This document shows, piece after piece, positions 1 to 12,665 of a stretch of 64,000 bases of DNA. Under the pieces are notes generated by a model, which ran no database searches, was not told the origin of the DNA, and worked only from the letters and a program-made list of their open reading frames with translations. The position numbers were made by a program, and so were the translations under genes. Within the stretch, counting starts at the first letter, position 1. Each line of letters starts with the position of its first letter. Origin of the DNA: Sipunculus nudus (taxonomy: Eukaryota > Annelida > Sipuncula > Golfingiida > Sipunculidae); the NCBI GenBank assembly GCA_026874595.1, contig CM049311.1:10633676-10697675 (forward strand). The letters are read 5' to 3'.

Positions 1-291
1 GTTAACAAGTAGTGATAAGCTTGTTTATAAAACTGAATTCAGCTGTAACGCAGACCGCTCGATACGAACATGATTGCACAAAAAATGTTACAAAATCTTG
101 CTAGTTTAATTAGAGCGGAAAAAGGTATTCATTGAAACCAAGGTATCTAGTCGACCGACCAGAAAGTATTTTTAGCCTTAAGCAAAAATAACTCTTTTGT
201 GTATCTAACAAAATGGATCATAAAACGTGTTAAGTTGCAGCTACGTAAATAACTGATATACAACATTCAGGGGTATCTTTAAAAGATATGC

Positions 292-292
292 A

Positions 293-369
<77 letters not shown>

Positions 370-374
370 TAGAT

Positions 375-410
<36 letters not shown>
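292..410. repeat. (TA)n microsatellite with GATA interruptions
   Basis: This is an almost pure TA tract of about 119 bp. Open frames through it are artefacts of the repeat. Confidence 0.95.
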
Positions 411-412
<2 letters not shown>

Positions 413-3313
413 TCACCTTACACCAGAACTGCTGAGGGCTGATTAAAACCCGTTGATGGTACATTTATATCACTTCGAAATCGGGGCGTCACAACTAATG
501 TTTATCTTTTATCAAAGACCGAGCTGTTTCGGCTCAAGGCGGAATTACAATGGGAAATTTGTCATATGTCTGTCTTTTCATCCGTTTTCTTTGGTGTACA
601 CTACAGGGCCACATACTTTGAAGATGCTTTGTTCTGTTTGTCATGAATATATTGAGTTATACGCGATAATATTACGGCCCATTTATTTCTCATGAATATT
701 TCTTTTATTGGCGTGTTGGCTCAATCACTGAAGGCATTTTATAATTTTCCACACAAAAAACACATTACTTTTTAATATAGATTTCTTTCTTTGGAAGCAC
801 CTGTATAATTTTTCAGTGTCGGTCTTTGGCAGGGTGTGAAACAAAGGTCAATATCAGCTGCTCAAAAAGGATGATTTCGATGATCGAGCAAATTTTGTAA
901 AGGACACCAAATGTTGGTTTCTCAGGAACTTTTTTTTAAGAAATCAGGGATACATATTTTCACCCTTTAATTATGGATACATCAGCGAGCAATGTGATAA
1001 TTACAGAATATTTTACTAAAAGAGGTATACATCGCATAATATGGAAACAAAGTTTCATCTATCGATTTTTCGAAAGAAATATACGAGCAGCTGGAGCTCA
1101 AATTCGGTATATTTCTACTGAAAATCATCAGTGTAAAATATTGTAAATTTTAAAAACTTAAAAACTTTAAAATATTGTTTAAAGTCCATATGTTTGATGA
1201 TTATCTTTTGAATTTATTCACTTGAAAATTTAAGGTAACTGTTTCGATACTGAAGTTTCCTGCTGCGGCAGTTCCGTTTTACATTGAGCCGCTGTTGCTT
1301 TTGGCATGATCTGCGAACCTTGTTTGGAGTATGCAATTCGCGTTCTATAGCAGGACTTAATCTGTTATGATAACCTGGTATCATTTGAAAGTTCAATTAC
1401 CCAAGTCATGATATTTCCTACCTAGTATAGATTTTCCTTTTACGTGATCTCATCAGGAAACTCGAAGCCGGTCTCCCTCCCGTCAGAACAAGATCATTTT
1501 CACTGGAAGTCAAAAATAAAACCTCTTCCGTGTCTTGGACAGACAACAACAGTCCACAGTGTGATACAATCGAATGAACTGCTGGGCTCTTGCTGGATTG
1601 AATTTCTTATATGTATACCCTTCATATAATTCATACGTCGCAATTTCCTCGCTTCGAAATAAAGAACGTGTTCAAACAGAAAAGATAAAAAGTAAAAGTG
1701 TATAAATCGGACACGACGTTTGTTCACTGGTCATCATCCCCTCTGTAGTATACACTTTCAAGGACAATGTTTACACCGAATTTAAGAACTTTATCCATGA
1801 CCCCCGGTGATATTAGAAAAACTATATCAAAGACATTTCCACATATATGTCGGGCAGGGTTGTAGGTAAAGGTATACTCAACTCAAAGGCTTAAATGTAA
1901 TTATTTATGGAAATATAAAGGATATACAATATTTTCCTAGAAATATCATATCTACGTTATATACATTTATATTCATATCCTTACAATTCAATGTTATGAG
2001 ACATTATCTTGACATTAGTCCTTCACTTACACATAACGCCATTACATTTTAGTGCACATCGCTAGGTTTCTCTTTCTTTCAACAAAAAATTATTTTAAAA
2101 TATTCTGTTTAAAAATACAGGATTTATAGAATAGTGTAAATTAAAGAGTATTAGAGGAAATAAGGGACACTATCTAATAAAAGGTGCACACCCTGTTTTG
2201 CGCTTAAGTTAGATTTTACATTTGACCTAGCAAACTAGCAGCAACTAGAAAATGCTCTTTCATTTCGCACCAAGTTTATACCTACTTGTGTCTTTGATTC
2301 GAAATGACCACATTGAAGTTTAAACATAGCATAACTAAGAAAAAATATTTCAAGAAGTATATAGAGGGAGCAGAATAAAAGGAAAATATTTCTTTCGTGA
2401 CTAGACTATGCAATTTCCTTGAATTTGGTGATCAGAACTCTATTACCTCCCTTAATCTAAAACAAACCTCCAACGCAGCCCACCGAAGAACCAGGGGAAA
2501 ATCGGAAAATATTTCGTGTAACAGCCAGCTTTTTCCATCCTTTCTGGATGTCCAGATAAGATTACGCACACGTTCTTATTGTTTCTGTACTTTACCAAAC
2601 CCATGGTGTCATTAGATATTTAATCTAGGTGTTACGGGTATCGTATAAAGGAGCAGCTATGAATTGATGTTCAATTTTGCCAGGTAATACTGACTCATAC
2701 TGAGCGTATATACGTCACTGATGTTCATGAAACATGACACTATCATGCCATGGATCTATAATGCCCATGGTATGCCTGTAGCACAGCAGTTGCTGTCTTC
2801 TGAATCAGTTGACCGCGCAGGGGCGCCTTCACGATTATGAAATGGGGAGAGTCCAACCCTAGAAAAACTGAAAAGAAAATCTTAAAAAGGTTCTCTAATC
2901 CTGAAAGGAAGGGGCCTAGGCCAGAAAGAATTGGGGTTAAGCCCTAAAAATGGTTGCTTTATCTGTCTTTGGCCAGCAAAAGGCATATGAAACAGTTAAA
3001 CGTAGCACAATTGACAAAATCCCACATGTTCAAATCAAAGTAATTGTCAGTTTAAATAATTACTAGACCCCAGATTTTTATTCTCATCATCAGTTTTATG
3101 CGTCACTTAAAGTACCCTTCAAGAACAGGTTGGCTCATACGAGAAAATCTCGTAATTATTTATATTATTTTCCTTTCATGCACCATTTTTCTTCCCCATT
3201 AAAAAATGAATTTTTCGGTCAATAGTTGACATACATGCATAGACATATAACAAAATATCCTAGAATACATATCATGTAAAAGGTCCCATTTTGCCAAGCC
3301 CAGACCGCGGATT

Positions 3314-3342
3314 CCCCCCCCCCCCCCACCACACACACACAC
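3314..3342. repeat. Poly-C followed by (AC)n
   Basis: Fourteen C's run directly into an AC repeat. A GT repeat running into poly-G is at 3669-3712, in inverted arrangement. Confidence 0.9.
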
Positions 3343-3668
3343 CAACGCCCCGCCCCGGAGCCTAAAACGTCTATTAGTCCCAGGAATTGTGCACGAACCA
3401 CGTACCAGTACTTTTAAAAGATTGGCGTCAATGGATCTTTTTTAATATGTCATGCATAATTTTAGGTATTATTGGATATTTTTCCGATGGACAAGCATGG
3501 TATCCCTGCAAGAAGGTAAACAATTTTTCATTTCTTAAATATGGCAAGAAAGTTACCGTTGATGGGACTGGGATTTAGTCAGGAAAAGCCTTCAAGCCGG
3601 ATCTGACGCCTGGAAGAGCGGAATATGTCACTTTCGTGCTGGATGTTGACAGGCCGGGGCGATGGGCG

Positions 3669-3712
3669 GGTGTGTGTGTGTGAATGTGTGTGTGTGTGGG
3701 GGGGGGGGGGGG
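3669..3712. repeat. (GT)n followed by poly-G
   Basis: A GT repeat with one AA interruption runs into fifteen G's. It is an inverted counterpart of 3314-3342. Confidence 0.9.
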
Positions 3713-6700
3713 TGTTAGAGGCCCGTCAGCGTACAATTCTGGACTAAATTTAGCCATAACATCCTTTCAGTCCGATAAATTGCCTGCTTGTTTTCATTTG
3801 AAAACATGACCTATGTTGGAGTATCAATCATTCTGAATTATAATATATACTTATATTTTACCGTACAGTTCGTTTGTGCCCTCTGAAGTATAATTTCATT
3901 CATATCCTGTGACTTATCAAAGAATATGTGCATATATGACCTAAAGGTGACACTGTCTGTTGAATGAGGATGTAGTTACCCATTCGATAAGAAGTTGTTA
4001 TTATTTAGCATTCTGGACTCCAGTTTTTATGCACACGGATAGTTCCATATATCTGTCATTAAGACATAAGAGCGAATATGCGAGGTTCTGTCGAGATATC
4101 ACCTCTTTTGTCGTTGAAGTTATGTCGCGGTTCGAACCGAGCAACCTGTGCCCCGACTAATACAATTCCTTATCCTGTAATTTTGTCCATGTCCATGGTC
4201 TTAATTTTAATGTGATTTAGTCAGAACTGAGTTACAGTATTTGTTGTCACTAGCTTACCGACTTGCAGGACACCTGGTATAAGCCTTTCTGCATATCGGA
4301 TTATTGACGTGACAGGGATTTCATGCAAGCGGTCTCCACGATGGTAAAATATCACACCTGTTGTCTAAAGTCTTAAGAAGGTGTCATAAGTATTGGTATA
4401 AGTATGATTAACGACAACAAAGAGCATGGAGTCTGTGGCTGGGAAACGTGTTTTCATTGGTAATTAAAGGGATATAATCAGGAGCAATATTATGCCAGTT
4501 ATATCAGTTCACTTTTGCTTCATACAAAGGTTTCCTGGCAAAACCATCCAAGCACGCGGTCTCAGTACCTTCCCCTGACCTGTTTAACACATTGAATTGG
4601 TTCTACCTGATAGTAAACCAAGTCCACGAGTACTGATTACAATAACAAGGCCGCGTGACCGGAGGTCCGATGTTGAGCATGCACGACAGATCCCACTCTG
4701 TTATCAACTTTATTTGCATCTCTTATAGTTTATCCTAGGGTCAATCAGGTCATTCTGGACTTCTATATTATGCACTTAGAGTCGATCTGAAGGTTGATGT
4801 AGGTGGCTTCCCTGTTTATGTAAAGCTCTGTTATAATATTTTGAGGCTCTATATTCCTAATGCAGCGTTAACCATTGACTCCCTCATATTATGGATAATA
4901 TTTGATTAACAATAAGCGTAATTTTTTAGTCGAATTATTCCCCCAAACAATGTTTTATTTGCAAATGCAAGTTAGTGCAAATAATCAAGTATAATGGTTT
5001 TATATCTCTGTACCGGTTTAAATTAATATTATGTTCCTATTTAAGAGTACATCAAATCTGTTTCCAGGTGTCTTCATTTTTATTAACATTAATGGAACCT
5101 CATATGCAACCAACAGGTGGCTCTGTGATAAATTGTGAAGGCTTCCACAGTGCAAAAGTTGCATCATTTCATCCTTTATCATATTAAAATGTAAATCAGT
5201 CACCAAAATGCTTGACTTTTAAGCTTGTAAGTGTGTTTCTATTAATTAAATTTTTTTTTCTAGAGTCATTAGTTTGCAGCATCTTCATGCAGTGCATTCT
5301 TTATTTATCAAGAGTCTTTATTACATTGTTTCAAGCTCGAACCTTGTAACAGATAAATAAACCTCTTCATCACATGCCTTCAAGCCCGAGTCTTGTAACG
5401 AAGTAATAACTAGTGTTTCATCTCAGTTTAGTGGAGGTTGGTAAAGGTGTACATGCAACTATAAGCGCATGGGGTAAAACTTAACTGTTATAGCGCCATC
5501 CCGGCCCTCTGACATTAAAGAGTCTACGACCAGCCTACTGGCTGTCAGAGTGCCGTTACATCCTTCAGCGTGGAACGCACTTTAAGGCCCGATAAGGATG
5601 CAAATATATTCGTCATTTTTGACAACGCCTCATGGCCTACGAGTATACTGTCACCTGACATAAACCAGACCAATCGTTAGCATTTTTAAAACACTTTTCT
5701 ACTACGAGCGAGAAATATTCCGTTTAACTCAGCATATTGGTTAATTCCGCAGCTTGTTTGTTGAATTTCTGACCGAATGAATACAAGCATGCCTCTGGAT
5801 CAGCTCCAGGACGACAACCAACTAGTAAAATGACTCGTAACCACAGAGACGGATTTTCAGTTTGGGTTGTGAGTTCACGTGTATTCTTTTGTGTTACATC
5901 ATCATTCGTAGACTAATGTTGATATTATTGGCTGTTTCACACAATATCAACGCAACATGATGGAAGACCATTGCAATGCATTCCTCCGTATGGCTTCTGT
6001 CACGACTCGAGTGAGGTTTACAAGCCGAGCATAAATGTTCTCCGAGTCGTGTATTCAAGGCTGTAACTGTAAGGACATGAAGCACGCCCTTTTAGTGCCT
6101 GTATTCATTACCCTGGAAAGATACGGTCCTAGGTTTAAAAAAATCAAATTAAAAGTACAATTTCCTCACCGCGGCCCCGAAATATAAGAAAGTAACGTTC
6201 ACATGATTGTCTTTTTTTATAATTATTTTTACATAACATACTTTTAAATAACGCGCATTCATTTTAATTATATATCAGTCAGTTATTGTTCGCTTGCTTT
6301 CGCTGTAAACCAAACAATACAAAGTAAATAAATGTTAATTTCATTCGGTTATGTTAACTATTAGACTGTCTTACAGTAATCGTTAAGAAAGACAGAAGAA
6401 CCAATCTCTGCACCCGAATTGACTGCAGCTCATTGTTTAAGTTGAAAATTTAGAATTAAGGATTGGTATAATAAAGTTTTTTCTCTTTTTTCATATATAT
6501 GATTTGAAGAGATAATAGTAATTGACCAATTATAGTTATCCTTTCCTGGAATATCTTTTTGAATAAACATGATTTTATTTGGAGTATTTTTTTCTTTTTC
6601 ACAAAAGAACCATCTAACCTAAATGAAAATGGTGGTCTGATTGCATAAAATGAAATAATGATCTGCCGAGCCGATAAAATCATTCTATTATGTTCATCCA

Positions 6701-7439
6701 TGGGTTTTCGCCCATCAATATCAACGCATGGACCACCGTGGGGATATTTCTAGGTATTGATATCTTCTTCCTTTCAATATTACACGGTACGTAATGGTAC
6801 GCAAAATGACACCAAGGAAGCCTTATTAGCAAGAAAAGGATTTACATAATCATACAAAGCTTTACACTCAACCTGGATACATAGATTAATGCACCTAACT
6901 TCCCGCTTGTTCAAAGCTGGGGAGTACGCGTGGGGTTTCCAAAAAATGGCTCTGAGGAACAAAACAGTCCCTCAGGGATAAGTGCATTCGGATATCACAA
7001 ATGAGAAAAAAATGCCTGATCTCCATTAGGGGTGCACTATACAAGCTGCGACTCTTGGGCTCAAGTGGATATTGTTTTACCATATTAACGACTGGCTGAC
7101 TGCCGATGAAAATTTGTTACCTGACCTAATACCTTTGAACGACTGATCAATTCAAGTCCAATATATCACTTGTCATGCCGCACGTAACGTGTTAAAAAAG
7201 GCACATCTAACAAGTTTAGAACAGTGCGAGTTTTTCCTTTTTAAAGACGTGTCTGTTTCTTAAGAATTACTTGATTTTATTACATAAAATCAGCAATCAG
7301 CTTTTACTGCTATCACTTTGTTTTAGACCGAATTTGATTGATCCTTTAATATTGTTCTTAATTTAGCTTTGGACTCCTACATGAACATTTATATTAAAAT
7401 ATAAATCTCTGATTAATTATGATAGTTTATATAAGAATT

Positions 7440-7975
7440 GAAGGATAAAATGCTGATAAACTTACAGGTGATAAACGTAGCGAATAATTAATGCAACAGG
7501 TGGTAAACTAACGTAATGGATTAACTTGACGGATGATTTAAGTACTGATGATTAGCGTAACGGGTTTATTAACGCAACAGTTGATTAACTAAGACAAGGG
7601 ATGATTAATGCAACAAAATATTAACCCAAAGGATAATTAACGTTACAGATGATTAACGTTACGGGTAATTAAAGCAATAGTTGATTAACTAAGGTAAGGG
7701 GTTATTAACGTAACAGAAGATTAACCTAACGGATAATTAACGTAAGCGGTGATTAACGTAACGGGTTATTAACGCAACGGTTGATAAACTATGGTAAGGG
7801 GATGATGAACGAAACAGAGGATTAACCTAACGGATTATTAACGTAACTGATGATTAACGTTACGGGTAATTAACGCAAAAGTTAATTTAATCAGGTTAGG
7901 GATGATTAACGCAAGAGAGGATTAACCTAATGGATGATCAATGTAACAGGTGATTAACGTAATGGTGATCCAACT
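7440..7975. repeat. 16-17-bp minisatellite with a 100-bp higher-order period
   Basis: Degenerate monomers of the form GATGATTAACGTAACGG repeat about 30 times. A distinctive variant (TTGATTAACTAAGGTAAGG and its derivatives) recurs at 7581, 7681, 7781 and 7881, which shows a higher-order unit of six monomers. Confidence 0.9.
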
Positions 7976-8149
7976 CGGATCTCAAAGAAGGTATAAATGC
8001 CATCACGTTAATATAGAAACGCTTCTCACAATAAAACTAATTATAATTGGAGATTAATTATGAGAAGGGTTCTAAATTATAGCAATAACTATTTCCTTCC
8101 AAAAACATCATTTGATTAAATTGCGAATCGAAACCGAAACCTCCCTTTT

Positions 8150-8307
8150 TTAGCTACCGCAACCTTTTTTTCAAGGGTTTCGGACCAATTTTTGCGACCT
8201 GGACCACCCCCCCTCCCCTTTTTCGGATCTGGAGACCTTTTGTTTTGGTTTTTATATGTCCTCCAATGTTCGACCCCTGCTTTAAATCAATCCTGGATCC
8301 GCCCGTG
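8150..8307 (-). mobile_element. hAT-like MITE copy, minus orientation
   Basis: Read on the minus strand it begins GGGCGGATCCAGGATTG and continues with AGGGGTC and an A-rich middle, like 54594-54801. Its far end near 8150 is poorly defined. Confidence 0.45.
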
Positions 8308-9600
8308 TAACACAATAATTCCACAGAATTTCCACACATTCTCCCACTTTCTTCCTTGTAAACATTTTGCTTCAGCGAGTAGACTGTTTGACATTACTGC
8401 TACCGAACATGCTCGAGACATACGTTCACATTATCGCCAGATTCACGTTTCGCTAATATAAAAAATCACACCCTTCGTGGGACCGGCGCCTCTTCTTTAT
8501 GATCGACTGTGCCTTTAAGAATTTTACACAGCTTGATATATACAATCACAAGTCATTCATCTGTAATAATATGACCTGAATATCAGATGGGGCCCCAATG
8601 ATCGCTCTGGACTAGCATTAGTCCGCTCTGAGGATAAAAAAGCAATTTATTATCAATAATTATGTTTTCAATTACTTATGGCTGGAGTCTGTAATCAGGT
8701 GGTCACAAGAAACAAGCGCTATGTGTGGCAATGTCTTTTGAATAAGGATGAGGTAGCAGTTGTTACGGGGTGACATTAAAGCGAACACAGTTTTATAAGG
8801 CTGATGTTTCATTGTTAAGCCTTCTGGATGTCAGGATGCTTAGGACACTCTGCTCCGGAGTGTGATGTTCTAGTATTTGTATTAAACATAAGAACTCAGG
8901 ATAAGGTTCACAGTCGTTTACTCCCGCTGCCAATATGGCGACCTTAATAAATTACTCCGCCATATACAGACACATGAATCGAGTTGTAACACGTGCATTG
9001 CGCATAACAAGTAGTCCGCGGCTGGATATTATAGGTAGTCCAAGTAACTTAAGTTCCTCTAGGCTGGGTCTTCTTTTAATAATTGATCACAGTTAATGTC
9101 TTCAAATCGGCCGTCAAAGTCCCTGCCGCCGGTTAATCTATTGTACGACTGATAACTATTATTTAATTATTATTTTTTATTATATCTGGTTCTTCATTAA
9201 AAAAAATACTTTTTAATTACTAAAATAATTTTGTTTTGTTTTGCAAAAGCCATAAACCAACAGAAAAAAACCCATTAAATCTGCAGACCAACTCATTTAC
9301 ATATCCGGTGTTTGGTATGTGTGTGAGGGTATTGCATCCCTCGGACTTCAAGGTCAAATATGAGAAAAAAAAACATATCTTTTAAAGTACTACCCAAATT
9401 TTTCATGATAAACCTACCATTTTCACCTAGAGGAATGCAATTATTTTGAATACACAAGATCAAAGGTCATGTTCACAGGGCGCACTTCTTTAGGGTTTGT
9501 TGATGCATTTTAAGCCAAACTTTTCGTCCTAAACCTTCCATCTTTCACATGTGGCTGACTTTTCAGCAGGGTGAGAAACTTATTGATTTGAGGTCACAAG

Positions 9601-10301
9601 CAGTAGCGGTACATGAAATTCAAGAACAGGGGGTGCGCGAAAAGTGTGTTGGCGGTTGATGGGTATTCTGAAAACCAAGTTATGAAATTTATTTATTTGC
9701 CTTTAATTTTTGATAAATATATATATATAGTTTTCTGTTCCTCAACTGATATTCACTTAAATGTCTTTGAGGGGGTATGGTTTAATTTTTAACATATATT
9801 TTTCTTTAAATTTAGGATATAAACTGGAACATGTATATAAATTATATCATGTTGATATCAGTGGTGAAAAGGTGCATCTATATTTATAACTTGCTAAATA
9901 TCATCTTTTAAATGTTATCCTCGGGATATAATGATTGATATTTTCAAATCTTGTATTTAAATTGTACCGGCCTCGGCGCTTAGGCAGCGCACAATACACA
10001 GCAAGGCACACATTGTGAGTTCGAATATCAGCCGAGCCGTGAGATTTTGCACGGTCTACCCCGACCCTGCCATAAAAACATAACCCTCTGGCCTTTTATA
10101 GATAAATTTACTGGGCCTAAAATGTTATGCTATCTTAACAGAACAGTGCAGACAGCTGTCTATTAATATCCACAATTTACGAATTAAAAGCAAGAAACTG
10201 TGGATAACCTAATAATCTTTTTGCTATGGAATAAAACAGAAAAATGAAAAATGCAAATTAATCACGAATAAATGAGAAAAGATTTCACAGATCCGCCACT
10301 G
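9601..10301. mobile_element. 701-bp inverted-repeat element containing a SINE
   Basis: The left end CAGTAGCGG and the right end CCGCCACTG are inverted repeats with one mismatch. ACAAG flanks both sides (9596-9600 and 10302-10306), a possible 5-bp target duplication. CAGTGGCGG-type ends are common on invertebrate non-autonomous DNA transposons (family knowledge, not checked here). No coding sequence is seen. A tRNA-derived SINE fragment (9966-10085) lies inside. Confidence 0.6.
9966..10085 (+). mobile_element. tRNA-derived SINE fragment (family A)
   Basis: The B-box-like string GAGTTCGAATATC lies at 10017-10029, after a tRNA-like 5' part (GGCCTCGGCGCTTAGGCAGC). The block from ATTGTGAGTT through GTGAGATTTTGCACGGTC is nearly the same as one at 55230-55280 on the other strand, so the two belong to one family. 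Confidence 0.65.
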
Positions 10302-10306
10302 ACAAG

Positions 10307-11347
10307 GTCAAAATTATATTGACCAAATTGTGCATTGCTCCTGCCACATGAACATGAGGTCCTGCCAAGGCCCTTTGTGTTTTTCATCTTTTTACTGGTT
10401 GCACATATCGGCAATACAATTTTCTTCGGAAATTCTTACGACTGATTTGATTAAAACATGTTGGGTGGGGCACTGTAAATTTGCTTCTCTCTACCCTCAA
10501 GGTTTAGTGTTTATTCTTCATCATAACACTTATGTATTTTACAAACTTTACTAATATTACGCGATAAATATCACCAAGTGTTTTTATTGCGTTCATTGTT
10601 GTGGAAGAGTGATTTATAGTAATTTGCAAAAAATAAAAATACATACTGTTCATCATTGTCAACTTGTTAGTCAAAAGAAACATCTTTCGGAAAAAAAATC
10701 AGATCGACAATTACTATTGTGTGCATTGTAGTCCCCGCGAGCGCGCCATCTCGGGGAAATATCATGTCGAAAAGTACTCTTTGATTTGTTATATGGTCCA
10801 AAGGAAATGTTACAAAACTTCCAAAAGGTATAAAGAAGTTGACCATATCGGTGTATTATTTTTGAACTCATGCATGCATGGTATGTTTATTGTAAATACC
10901 GAGCATTATTCTCCTTTTTTATTATGTAAGTGCAGCTTGTTAGCTTTCTGTTGAGTTGAGACAAAAGTTGATAGTTACTAGTTGTATATGGAAAAGGGCA
11001 AATGTGGTGCAAGAAGGGTTGCAGCACGTGTTCTGTTAATGTTTTCCTTGTCGCAGAACAACTTATCATGTCCATTAAACAGATCAACTGATATGGTGTA
11101 CATCGTGTCATTCCGTTATTCGCCTCCTTCATTAATTAGAAATCATACGCTGCACAGATAGCTACAAACTTAAGACTGCAGTGTTAATCAATTTAATCAG
11201 CATTTATTTCAGTTTTAACAAATGGAATCTTCCTTTTGAAGCCATATCAATAGACCCAGAAAGTGGCGAGGTAGTCTATTGCAAAAGCAGTTTGGAATAA
11301 ATAAGAGGGCAGGGAGGCTGCGTCCCGTATCAGAGTGTTCGTGTTGC
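10307..11347. other. Non-coding stretch before the 19-bp minisatellite
   Basis: The frame at 10664-10954 (96 codons) shows no domain, splice context or codon bias that supports a gene. Nothing else is recognised. Confidence 0.5.
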
Positions 11348-12665
11348 CGCTATGACGTCTACCGAGACCTCAGACGTCTACCGTGACCTGTGACGTCTAC
11401 CGTGACCTCTGACGTCTGCCGAGACCACTAACGTCTACCGTGACCCATGACATCTACCGAGAACCCTGGCGTCTACCGTGAACTCTAACGTCTACCGTGA
11501 CCTGTGACGTCCACCGTGACCTCTGACGTTGTCGAGACCACTCACGTCTACCGTGACCTGTGAAGTCCACCGTGACCTCTGACGAGACCTATAACGTATA
11601 CCGTGACTAATGATGTCTACCGAGACCTCAGACGTCTACCGTGACATGTGACGTCTACCGTGGCCTGTGACGTCTACCGTTCCCTCTGACCACTAACGTC
11701 TACCGTGACCCATGACGTCTACAGAAACCTCTGACGTATACCGAAAACACTAACGTCTACCGTGACCTGTGATGTCCACCGTGACCTCTGACGTCTGTCG
11801 AGACTACTAACATCTACCGTGCATTTGTCGTCTGTCGAGACCACTTAAGTCTTCCGCGACCACTGACGTCCACCGTGACCTCTGACATATACCGTGACCT
11901 CTGACATGTACCATAACCTCTGACGTCTACCGAGACCTGTGACGTCCACCGTGACCTCTGACGTCTGTCGAGACCACTAACGTCTACCGTGACCACTGAC
12001 ATATAGCGTGACCTCTGACGTGTACCATGGCCTCTGACCTCTACCGAGACCACTTACGTCTAATGTTACCTCTGACGTTTACTGTGGCCTATGACGTATA
12101 CCGAGACTTCTAACGCCTACCGTGACTTATGACGCTTACCGTGACCTCTGACGTCTACCGATACTTCTAACAATAACCATGACCTATGACGTCTACCGAG
12201 ACTTCTAACGCCTACCGTGACTTATGACGGTTACCGTGACCTCTGACGTCTACCGATACTTCTAACATTAACCATGACCTATGACGTCTACCGAGACTTC
12301 TAACGTCTACCATGACTTCTGATGCCTACCCTGACCACTGACGTATACCGTGACCTCTGATGTCAACCGTTACGTATGACGTCAACCATGAACTATGAGG
12401 TCTACCGTAAAACTATTATGTCTACCGAGACTTCTAACGCCTACCGTGACCTGTGACGTTTACCGTGACCTATGATGTCTACCGTGACTTCTTACGCCTA
12501 TTGTGACCTATGACGTCTACCCAGATTCCCTACGCCTACCGTGACCTTTGACGTCTACCGAGACTTCTTACGTCAACCGTGACCTGTGACGTCTACCGTG
12601 ACCTGTGACGTCTACCGTGACATCTGACTTCTACCGTGACATACGACGTCTACCGTGACCTCTGG
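11348..12665. repeat. 19-bp minisatellite, about 1.3 kb, with a 95-bp higher-order period
   Basis: About 70 units of GACGTCTACCGTGACCTCT are present, with substitutions and small deletions. Five-unit blocks recur exactly: CCGAGACTTCTAACG begins at 12101, 12196 and 12291, spaced 95 bp. The array has far more CpG than flanking DNA. Confidence 0.95.

Larger units (their letters stand above)
411..7439. other. Non-coding stretch
   Basis: No gene is supported here. Apart from the two simple-repeat blocks near 3.3 and 3.7 kb, all open frames are short and lack splice or family support. A weak exon-like piece at 3467-3514 is listed under rejected items. A B-box-like GGTTCGAACCG at 4129-4139 has no tRNA around it. 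Confidence 0.6.

Noticed and set aside
230-464. Tyr/Ile-rich open frames
   Set aside because: They are translations of the (TA)n tract and have no coding support. The same applies at 34482-34694, 49289-49723, 57001-57219 and 61084-61335.
3467-3514. Exon-like piece reading IIGYFSDGQAWYPCKK between TTTTAG and GTAAAC
   Set aside because: The splice sites are mediocre, the phase does not fit the neurotrophin model, and no partner exon or family match was found.
4120-4165. Perfect B-box-like GGTTCGAACCG
   Set aside because: The string is palindromic and no A box or acceptor stem is at the right distance.
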